Origin: Hemileia vastatrix
Taxonomy: Eukaryota > Basidiomycota > Pucciniomycetes > Pucciniales > Zaghouaniaceae
Assembly (NCBI GenBank): GCA_030280995.1
Contig: JASXTE010000002.1
Coordinates: forward strand, 40,942,683-41,006,682
DNA: 64,000 nt
Direction of reading: 5' to 3'
Under the pieces are notes generated by a model, which was given only the letters and a program-made list of their open reading frames with translations, was not told where the DNA came from and searched no databases. A program made the position numbers and the translations under genes. Each line of letters starts with the position of its first letter. The first letter of the stretch is position 1. Of this stretch, positions 57,001-64,000 are shown piece by piece.

Positions 57001-57710
57001 GGCTTCAACGTTGATTTGGTCGTCCTCTTCATCTTTGAGAGAATCTGTCGAGGGGATACCTGTATTGAGAGAGCAGAATTCGATTACTTTGAGGCAATTT
57101 AAATCCTCTTTGAGAGAAGTCATCGAGCTAGAAGGGTTAGCCAATTGCTCATTTAGAGAAGGATCAGATGCTTGCAAGTCATCTGGCAGAGACTTGTCTT
57201 CTAGCAGGACGTTTTCAGGCGGGTTGTTTAACTCCCTATTGACCTGCATTGAAGAATCAGAAATATACTTAGATTGTGGGGTGATCAATCCCCTAGTCCA
57301 ATCAATTTCGGGATTCCAATGCGTTAAAAAGTCATGGCCAAGAATGGTATCGTCCATCCTTGGGGCTTCCAAGACTGATAATTCCCACTCAAAGGGGGGG
57401 AAGTTCGGAAAGTTGAAAACCCATAAAACTTTCTTACTTACCCAATATTTGGGTTCCTCTGATTCGACCAAATAGATTGGAGTTCGATCGATATCTGTAA
57501 ATGTTAGTTGAAGCTTCTCGGCAAAAGATAAACTAACAAAAGAAATTGAAGCTCCAGAGTCTATAAGACAACTGAAGGGGATATCCTCCTTAAAAAGAAT
57601 GAATCTCAAGCGGTTTAAGGCAACTCCAGTCCTTAAGACATGGAGGTTCTGTGCACTGGGAGAGATAAGATAGTTTGCTTTGCACACAAGTAAACTATCT
57701 ACTAGTTTTT
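54055..57710 (-). pseudogene. Gypsy-D pol: protease, RT, RNase H, integrase, chromodomain
   Basis: One frame entered from gag by -1 frameshifting (LVDSLLVCKANYLI after the heptamer). Protease CLIDSGASISFVS. RT with [55 protein letters not shown] and the intact catalytic YLDDILIFSK (about 56390-56420). RNase H with ERDASDYAIAGVISQ and LTDHNALKYF. Integrase with HFGVDKTYQL, CYKCNRNKAPCH, VIVDRFSKMS, SDRGSLF and [12 protein letters not shown] (all D, D, E present). Chromodomain WEVSRILDSRICKGKLQYLV, EWEGFLNDSDKTSWEPA. In-frame TGA codons at 55438, 54889 (Trp site) and 54514 stop an otherwise complete frame. It would be the most repairable-looking pol here by count of lesions, but as it stands it is broken. 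Confidence 0.92.
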
Positions 57711-58889
57711 TGACTTTGAACTAGTACCTTCTCTTTCCTTCAACTTTACACAGTCTTCCAACTTGTGCTTACCCCCACAATAAATACATAACCCATTATC
57801 TGCTCGTCTCTTCCTCTCAGCTTCTTTAAGTTCCCCTTTAGGATCCAGTACATTGCTGATATCGCCTGGGGTCAAGCCTTTTGGTCGAGGTTTATCCTTT
57901 CCATTATTGGGTTTGTATTGAGTCGAGGAGGATTGATTTGGTCGTGGGTGTGAAGAAGGTCCCGATATAAAATTTAGGCCTTGAGATTTGTTGGCATATC
58001 GACGATGTTGAAGTCGTCCTTGATAAACGCAGTCAAGTTCGAGGGTTCGATCCATTAAATCTGTTAAAGTAGTCATCTTCTGACCGTGAAGATTCAATTG
58101 ATCTAGAATCCTCGAAGGAAGTCCTTTCTTGAAATGATACTTAAGGGCAGCATCATTCCAACCTACTCGAGTTTGAAGTGCTCTGAAGTTCGAGATATAT
58201 TCAGAGGCTTTACCATTATCACTCATGCGAAGAAAATCAAGTTCAATTTCCGCGTTGTCCGTTTCATTAGGGTCCCCAAACAACGTAAAAAGTTGGTCTT
58301 CGAACTTTTCCCAATTATTGATAAGTAAGTGGGTTTCTGTCAAAGAAAGCATGAGTAGATAAGGTTCGAACCATCTTTCTGATTTCCCGGCTAGGAATGA
58401 AGAAGCGTAAACAACCTTTGATCAGTCGCTGTTAAAGGTTCGAGGGTCATTATGGAACAGTAGCTTGCAGGTTTGCAAGAAGGGTCGCAATCTGTCGGGG
58501 TGATCTCCGTCGAATTTGTCAGGAGATTTCATAGAAGGAGTTTTGAACTTAGATCCCTCTGAAGACGTTGGATTTGAAAGGGTTTTCATGAAAAGTCTCA
58601 TGAAATCTTCCAGAGAGTTAGATGGTCCAGGTTCTGAGGATTGGCCAGAAGGGTGATTGGCAGGGGCGGATGGTGCCTCGTGCATTGTATCCTCTCCTTC
58701 TTCTTCATCACTAGAATCCTCAAAATCTTGTGGGATGTCTTCTACAGATTGAACTGAATGTTGCCGTTCCCTAAGGTCGAGTGGTTCCAAAGAGTGAGTG
58801 CGGGAAACAGACCTTGTGGCTGTCGGCCTGCCTCTAGCGCGAGCTCTAGTAGTAGCGCCCGTAGGAGGAGTGCGTTGAACAGGTGCCAT
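57702..58889 (-). pseudogene. Gypsy-D gag
   Basis: 396 codons from ATG at 58889. An Arg/Thr-rich basic head, THSLEPLDLRER, acidic SSDEEEGEDTMHE, and the capsid (MKSPDKFDGDHPDRLRPFLQ, WEKFEDQLFTLFGDP, KYHFKKGLPSRILDQLNLHG). A CCHC knuckle CIYCGGKHKLEDC sits near 57755-57795. A single in-frame TGA at 58422-58424 interrupts the capsid; the frame is otherwise continuous. It ends TCA AAA AAC TAG at the frameshift site. Confidence 0.9.
57705..57711 (-). promoter_or_regulatory. -1 ribosomal frameshift heptamer A AAA AAC
   Basis: The gag frame reads TCA AAA AAC TAG TAG. A AAA AAC in this phase is the canonical X XXY YYZ slippery site, and pol is in the -1 frame and open from here. No ATG lies near the pol start. 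The Gypsy-A copy has lost the heptamer by expansion of the A run. Confidence 0.75.
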
Positions 58890-58959
58890 TTAAATTTTAG
58901 AAACACCTAAAAGGACGTAGTAGTGCAAAAAATGAGAACTACGGAGAATTAAATTATAC

Positions 58960-59731
58960 TGTCACCGGACAACCTACGCACAAGGTCGAGGATGTTCCTG
59001 AAAGTGAGATGAGGGATTTATAACTTTCTTCGAAGCATAGAAGAATGATTTGAGGAAATGATTCAAAGGTCACTCGAAGTAATCGCTACAGGTTCAAGGT
59101 TCGTTTGAGAAGAATTATAGACTAGTTTCAATGGTAATAGTAATTCTTAAAATCTCACGAAGGGTTGGAAACTCAATAATCAAAGATTTAGGATTTAGAA
59201 ATGAATATTGAGAAAATAAAAGAAAGATACAATAACAATGATTTTAGCTTTAAAGATTTACCACTATTAATGTAAATACGATTTTATAATTTAATTCTAA
59301 GGAATATCAAACCAAATACCCAACCCCTTTTATATCCTTTGTTCCTCCTCGCATTGACCTCCCTTCCATCGCACCATTCCCATTCCATTGACCATTACTA
59401 ACATACACTTAAACCCTCTTCGCTAAATATCCATCCATGCTCAATTTACCCCTTTTTAATTAATTAACAAAACTTTAATGAAAACTACTACTGTACTATT
59501 TTGTTAATCCTAGCGCTGTGCGTCGCTTATTGAAAAGGACTAAGGTACCCTATTGGGAGATTGACTAATTTATATTTAGAGTTTAGGCTAGCGCAGTTAA
59601 ATAGTAAGTACACAAAGGAAAATCGCAGTTGCTATGGAGAATTGCTTTCTGCGCTTCGAGTATAGATTTAGGACTCGATATTATTGATTTAATGAGCTGA
59701 TTTCGCCTCGAGTGTTACGTGGCGCGTGACA
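58960..59731 (-). repeat. Gypsy-D 5' LTR
   Basis: 772 bp, pairs with 51292-52062. The sequence after it (GTATAATTTAATTCTCCGTAG on -) is not an obvious tRNA complement. Gypsy-A has the same GTATAATTAAATTCTC. Confidence 0.95.
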
Positions 59732-60923
59732 CCCAGCAATATGCAAGGGTCCAAAAGGTTGAGGGTAAATTTGAGGCTAGAAGGATGGTTCTCGCAATCT
59801 CACCAATTGTTTCATTAAATCTTTCAGCCATGCCATTTTGTTCGTGATGGTATGGCATTGAGTGCTCGTGGAGTATACCATTTGCAGACAGGAAATCAGA
59901 AAACCACTTATTCATATATTCTTTCCCGTTATCAGTTCACAAAATTTTTAAACGGCCATTTGTAAGATTTTCAAGTCTGTTTTTAAAATTAAAGAAAGCT
60001 TCAAATACATCTGACTTTCTTTTGAGAATGTATACTTCACCATATGTTGAAAAAGCCTCTCTGAATGTAGCAACATAGATCTTGCCATTGTCAGTAATAT
60101 TGACCATGGGACCCACCAGATCTGATACCACTAGATCCATAAGAGGATGTTCTCGCTTTAATGCGATGTTGGTGTTACGCCTTTTACTCTTTGATACAGC
60201 ACATATATCGCAGTTAAGACGACAAGAAGGAACATCCACGGGGGCACCATTGCATAAACCCTTTTTTGCAATCCATTGCAACACTCTTGTACTAGTGTGT
60301 CCAAGGCGACAATGCCAGTCCATTATTGAATTTGGTAGTGCCACTGGATACGGTATGTTTGAATTAGAAGGTGGGAAAAAAGGAGCTGGCAATGTAGCCG
60401 AGGACAAAGAATTTAAATATTCAATTGCAAATGAGTTAATATCTAGACTACATGGATAAACTAGATCTACTGTCCATTTTTGTTCAGATGAAGACAGTGG
60501 TGCACAAAATAATAATTTTTTGTTTCTTTTTGCAATAAAGTCATGCAAGTCATTGAAAGAGAAAGAAATATCATGTTTTAATAAATCAAAGGGAGAGATC
60601 AACGTGGATTTAGCCTTATCACAGTAAAACACATGTTTAATTGTTATCAGTTCTTTGTCATATCCTTTAATTAGTAGATCACCAACACCAGTAATAAAAG
60701 CAGCAGCTAGGTCAGTTGCAGTTTTGACGGGAACAGGAGTGTTGAGTTTTTGGAAGTTAGATAGAAGACGTACATCTCCGGTAACATGATGTGTTGCACC
60801 CGTATCAAAAATACCCTTGGTACCTTCCACATCAAGGACATTCAGCCAGTCGTCACTGCCGAGATCCAGCTCATTCAAAGTCGTAGTGAGAACATCCAAA
60901 GCTGATGAGTCAATCTCATTCAA
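59732..60923 (-). pseudogene. Copia-1 pol, 5' part: protease and integrase start
   Basis: The protease motif IFDTGATHHVTGDVRLLSNF keeps the catalytic Asp. The GAG-pre-integrase zinc motif follows (DWHCRLGHTSTRVLQWIAKK and CRLNCDICAVSKSKRRN, an HHCC arrangement). The integrase core has HPLMDLVVSDLVGPM, VATFREAFSTYGEVY and a TGA at 59937 in the place of Arg in LRTDNGKEY. It continues HEHSMPYHHEQNGMAERFNE (Glu) to TFWTLAYCW, where Gypsy-D cuts. Confidence 0.9.
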
Positions 60924-60935
60924 GCGTACTTTTGA

Positions 60936-62213
60936 CTAGGAGGATTTTCCTTGTTTATCAGTGAGAGAACGTTTCACATCATTTAGTGCTGCTCTTGCTT
61001 GTTGAAGTCGTGCTTCACGGTGGGTCCATACTTCGGAATTGAAAGCATTACCATTTCCATTGTATGGGCAGGTTTGCCAAAAATGTTCAGTGGATCTACA
61101 GAGGCGACATGAGTAATCTGCGGATTTGTTGCCTGGTCTGTAACTATCCATTTTTCCTCGTTGGAAAGCAAGTGCTGAAACATTGTCCAAGGACACAGAC
61201 GTCTCTAGAGCAGTGGAAGGTAGAATGGATGGGGTGGAAATATTCTTTACTGTGTTTTGCAATGCAGTAAGCATGTCATCAAAGGAGGATTGAGATATAT
61301 CCTTTTGCAGTTCAAAATGCTTATTGATTTCCATGGATACATTTGCAGCCAATGATGGCAATAAGATTTGTAAAAGGATTGCTCCAAATTCATTGTACCC
61401 CATTTTGAAACCAGAACGTTTTAGCGCATCAAGAATGTTTTTTATCAAGATGGCATGTGACATAGCATCAACAAAGGGCGAGTTTTTGATAGTCAACAGA
61501 TCATTGAATAATGAAATTCACGATGTATGAGTAGTAGTTTCAAATTTAGACGACAAAACATTATATGTGTGATGGCAAGTGGTGCCAATATCAATGAAAC
61601 CTTGTAGCTTCTCCTCGATGGTGAAATATATGATGTTCCAGCAGACTTCATCTTCAAAATTTGAGAGAGCATCAGTGATGGCCTGTGGATTTGTCATATA
61701 TTTAGTGGATCGTACTTGTCGCTGCATAAATAAAGATATACTTTTGAACCACGTTTGCCAGTTTGATCCATCTGGTTTTAATTTTGGCGTGTGTTTAACT
61801 TGAGCAAGGACTTCATCAATTATAACACTGCAATCCTTGTTCTTGTACATCACAATCGGTACATCAGGCTCAGGTCTCATGGACATATTGGAGGTATTCG
61901 GTGGATTTAAAAACTGTAAAGATGGGGAAATAATAGGAGGAGGAGAAGCCTGCTCAGAATGTTGAACTGGCAATGGAAGATTTTCGGGTTCGAAGAAAAC
62001 GCGAGCAGTATTGCTGCTGGTTGAGGAAGTTGGAGAAGTGATAGTCGGAGTGATAGAGCCAGAAAATGAACGTGATCGGCAACAGTCACATGTGGAAATG
62101 CGGAGATGAGGAGGAATGTCGAGGTTTTTTAATTCTCTTGACAAAGTAGGTTTATCCCACTGCAGTTTGGGTCAAGATTGGAATGGATTGGAAGAGTTTG
62201 AGTCGACAGGCAT
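60936..62213 (-). pseudogene. Copia-1 gag
   Basis: The ATG at 62213 opens MPVDSNSSNPFQS, followed by a TGA and PKLQWDKPTLSRELKNLDIP in the same frame, so the true start is upstream of the 62144 open stretch. A Ser/Thr/Pro-rich head is followed by a UBN2-like capsid (KLKPDGSNWQTWFKSISLFM, CWNIIYFTIEEKLQGF). After a TGA at about 61518 comes ILLQILLPSL and a zinc knuckle CRLCRSTEHFWQTC (C-x2-C-x4-H-x4-C), then NAFNSEVWTHREARLQQARA. A TAG at 60936 separates gag from protease in the same frame. Confidence 0.87.
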
Positions 62214-62365
62214 GAATTAAATGCCAGGAGGAATAGCAAATTCCTAGAATTAATAGGGCACTCGTAGAATAAGGCACTTTTAACGAGGGACTAGCTCGGG
62301 GCACACAGAAAATAGTTCCGGAAAATTACAAGATTGTGATTACTGCTAGTAATGAATCAGGGACA

Positions 62366-62375
62366 GCCCATAACC
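62366..62375 (-). promoter_or_regulatory. Copia-1 primer binding site, half-tRNA type
   Basis: GGTTATGGGC on the minus strand directly after the 5' LTR. It resembles the complement of the anticodon arm of initiator tRNA-Met (CAU anticodon), the internal priming used by many copia elements. Confidence 0.55.
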
Positions 62376-62562
62376 TATGGTAGCAGTGTCAGCGCTTCGT
62401 CTGGAGTGAACCAAGGAAATGCATTACTTACCTATGGTAGCAGTGTCAGCGCTTCGTCCGGAGTGAACCGGAGTTAGACGCCTCGGCTGCACCATAGGTT
62501 TTATACTAAAAATTATGTACATAATACCTAATCACTAAGTATACCTTAATCTAGCCATAACA
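62376..62562 (-). repeat. Copia-1 5' LTR
   Basis: 187 bp, pairs with 48986-49172. Two copies of TATGGTAGCAGTGTCAGCGC start at 62376 and 62433, 57 bp apart. Confidence 0.92.
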
Positions 62563-63710
62563 CATACTCCCGAAGTTAACAGATTTCAAGAGTTAGTTTT
62601 TCGCCAGCTAACTTAGTTTTAGCACGACGCTGGTACATGCTCTAATAGTGGTATCTGCTGAAAGCGTTTTATTATAATCTTTAAGAGGCTAATCTAAGAG
62701 AGAGAGAAAGTTAGTAGAAATTTAAGTGACTACCAATAATAGATATTATTATTTATTTCTTGCTAATATTATTGCTTGAACATGTCTGCCCAGTAACAGT
62801 TTTGCAAAAGTAGTCATCGGAAAAGTGCTAGTTGTTTATAGTGTGGCAGGTACTCACAGTTATAGCGTTCCAACCCATCTTGAGCTGCGTCTAAAGCCAT
62901 GTTATATAGTATCTCTACATCATTTAATAATTAAATGCATAAAAGGGGAAAAATGATATGTGTTCATCAGCTGACGAATCGTCTCTCAGCCGACAAACCC
63001 ATATGGTGATGAGAATCACACCGGAAAACACAGAAAGTAAGACACCAAAAACTTTTTTTCGTCACCTTTTTTCACGAAGTGTTACTACTTGCAAACAGGG
63101 TAAAATAAACGGCGATCATACGTCCAGTCGCCACTCTTTTAAACTTGTGTTACTAATCAAGGTAGTTAGATTTTTTCATATACTCCATAAACAATGAAAG
63201 GATCGTAAATCTACATTTGACTGCGTACCTATATTAAACACAAGTTTAGTCAGCCATTGACTGTTTCAAAAAGAATTGAATAATATGTGTTATCGTGCAA
63301 AGTCATTCCACTGGCGGCGAACAGTTATGACTAACAAGGTCTGAGCGCGAGTTTTCCTGGAGCGATTTCATTGGAAAAATTCAACTGAGAACTGAAGTAG
63401 GCTGAACCGTTTTTCTACTTACGAGAGTTGTTGACCGAAATTCGTCGACTGAGGCTTACAGAAGATAATTCACAGTCTCCCATTTGATAGCCCTAAATAA
63501 AAGAAAAAAGCTTACTAACTGCCACAGGTTTCCTGCTGAAACAAGACTATTAACATCTGGATACAATTTTTTTGTACTAGATTGGGCTCCGAAGGCAAAA
63601 GGAAATCGCTGGGCAAATCTTATTGTTATGAAATTCACTAGAATCCATTTTGTTCGCCATTTTTTCAATCATGTCTTAGTAAATTTTACTCTTTATTATA
63701 GCCTTTGATG
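62563..63710. other. Non-repetitive flank upstream of the host gene
   Basis: Base composition is less AT-rich, with more CG dinucleotides, than the transposons. No convincing gene: frames at 62958-63197 (+) and 63456-63708 (both strands) lack recognisable motifs. It probably holds the upstream region of the gene at 63778. Confidence 0.5.
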
Positions 63711-63720
63711 TCTATATAAA
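63711..63720 (+). promoter_or_regulatory. TATA box of the host gene
   Basis: TCTATATAAA, 58 bp before the ATG at 63778, followed by a pyrimidine-rich CATTCACTTTTTTTTATTG that could hold the start site. Confidence 0.6.
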
Positions 63721-63777
63721 CCACTCCACGTTTGATGTAAAATTTTCATTCACTTTTTTTTATTGTATTTCCAAAAT

Positions 63778-63929
63778 ATGGAAGATTTACGCGATAAACA
63801 CACTACCTATAATACCTCTACGGCATCTATTGCTCAGCTAAATAATGAAGAACAAGAAATTTCACATGTCAACGTAGCCGAGGCTGAGCGAGCTTTTGGT
63901 GAGCTGAGAAGGCAGCTGACCAAGAAATC
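63778..63929 (+). CDS. First exon of a host gene, possibly PDR-type ABC transporter
   Basis: ATG at 63778 in CAAAATATGGAAG, then about 50 codons (MEDLRDKHTTYN..., ISHVNVAEAERAFGELRRQL, TKKS) to a GTAAGT donor at 63930. The window ends inside the following intron or next exon. The V-x-V-x-x-AE-x-x-F-x-x-L-x-R-x-L pattern resembles the cytosolic N-terminus of fungal pleiotropic-drug-resistance ABC transporters, which precedes the first nucleotide-binding domain. That is recollection of the family, and only ~20 residues support it. That it is a real gene is supported by TATA, start context, open frame and donor. Confidence 0.5.
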
Positions 63930-64000
63930 GTAAGTTAAAAAAATTTTCAACCTTCAACATTAAATAGAAGCTTATGAAATTTTGTTTAGTTCTATACACA
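63930..64000 (+). other. Start of intron 1 of the host gene
   Basis: GTAAGTTAAAAAAATTTTC after codon 50. A TTTTGTTTAG acceptor candidate lies at about 63981-63990, which would give a ~61-nt intron like the others in the window, with exon 2 starting TTCTATACACA. Confidence 0.5.

Larger units (their letters stand above)
51292..59731 (-). mobile_element. Gypsy-D: Ty3/gypsy chromovirus with antisense gene
   Basis: 8,440 bp on the minus strand. LTRs 51292-52062 (3') and 58960-59731 (5'), starting TGTCAC and ending GTGACA in both readings. The target duplication is a perfect CCCAG (51287-51291 and 59732-59736). Gag and pol lie in -1-related frames joined by a slippery heptamer. Pol keeps all catalytic motifs of protease, RT and integrase but has three internal TGA codons; gag has one. 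Between pol and the 3' LTR a gene runs on the opposite strand (52173-53123). TCGA is notably frequent (TTCGAAG, GTCGAGG), unlike the older Gypsy-A, which has TTTGAAG at the same sites. Confidence 0.95.
48986..62562 (-). mobile_element. Copia-1: Ty1/copia element split by Gypsy-D
   Basis: Minus-strand Ty1/copia retrotransposon with 187-bp LTRs (48986-49172 and 62376-62562) and a perfect CATAC duplication (48981-48985 and 62563-62567). Order gag, protease, integrase, RT, RNase H is copia-type. Gypsy-D is inserted in integrase at 51292-59731; without it the element is about 5.1 kb. One reading frame can be followed from gag into integrase with stops, so it was a single Gag-Pol frame. Confidence 0.93.

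Noticed and set aside
56999..57475. 158-codon + strand ORF opposite Gypsy-D pol
   Set aside because: A shadow of the protease region: the pol frame on minus is well supported, and this one has no counterpart in Gypsy-A.
52236..58424. TGA read as a sense codon
   Set aside because: The TGA-only stops of Gypsy-D suggested reassignment, but other elements here have TAA, TAG and TGA lesions alike and CG decay explains the bias.
62958..63197. 79-codon + ORF upstream of the host gene
   Set aside because: No motif, no splice or promoter signal, and length within chance for this composition.

Overview
This is a very AT-rich eukaryotic window, almost certainly from a transposon-swollen fungal genome. 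The Ty3/gypsy gag and pol types, the short spliceosomal introns (54-60 nt, GTAAGT...AG) and the NAM-like ORF1 of the Harbinger element are what I would expect of a rust fungus (Pucciniales), but that placement is inference from memory. Only the last ~200 bp looks like a host gene: the first exon of a + strand gene at 63778, with a TATA box. I saw no rRNA, tRNA or CRISPR.

Layout. 1-7640 is a tandem array of ~610-bp units, each carrying a 46-nt palindrome; a 271-bp MITE (3865-4135) and a solo LTR (4546-5722) sit inside it. 8219-10259 is a truncated Ty1/copia relic (Copia-2). 10429-48403 is a five-level nest. The outermost element is a PIF/Harbinger transposon (TSD TTA, about 4.5 kb by itself) with ORF1 at 10803-11680 and a convergent DDE transposase at 47026-48042. 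Chromovirus Gypsy-A (11827-45303, + strand, TSD GATAT) split it. Gypsy-A was in turn hit by Gypsy-B (16025-27090, - strand), by a CACTA-like element (27450-41354, TSD AAG) and by a MITE (44462-44722). Gypsy-B carries a 2.24-kb TIR element (24451-26690), which itself carries a 319-bp MITE. The CACTA-like element carries Gypsy-C (29349-38707, + strand, TSD ATATC), the youngest-looking LTR element of the nest. 48986-62562 is Copia-1 (- strand, TSD CATAC), split inside integrase by Gypsy-D (51292-59731, - strand, TSD CCCAG).

Each insertion was delimited by matching terminal sequence to flanking target duplications, and in several cases by a related uninterrupted copy elsewhere in the window. With insertions subtracted, lengths are sensible for their families (Harbinger ~4.5 kb, Gypsy-A ~8.2, B ~8.8, C ~9.4, D 8.4, Copia-1 ~5.1 kb).

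The most interesting signal is in the related chromoviruses Gypsy-D and Gypsy-A. Between integrase and the 3' LTR, on the strand opposite gag-pol, both carry a homologous gene with a conserved intron position, a conserved TATA box just outside the LTR, a cysteine cluster resembling fungal Zn2Cys6 domains, an acidic region and a basic nuclear-localisation-like patch. Gypsy-D also has a clear A AAA AAC -1 frameshift heptamer at the gag-pol junction. All transposon genes here carry stops or frameshifts. In Gypsy-D all seven internal stops are TGA, as expected if CGA or TGG codons decayed by C-to-T/G-to-A change.
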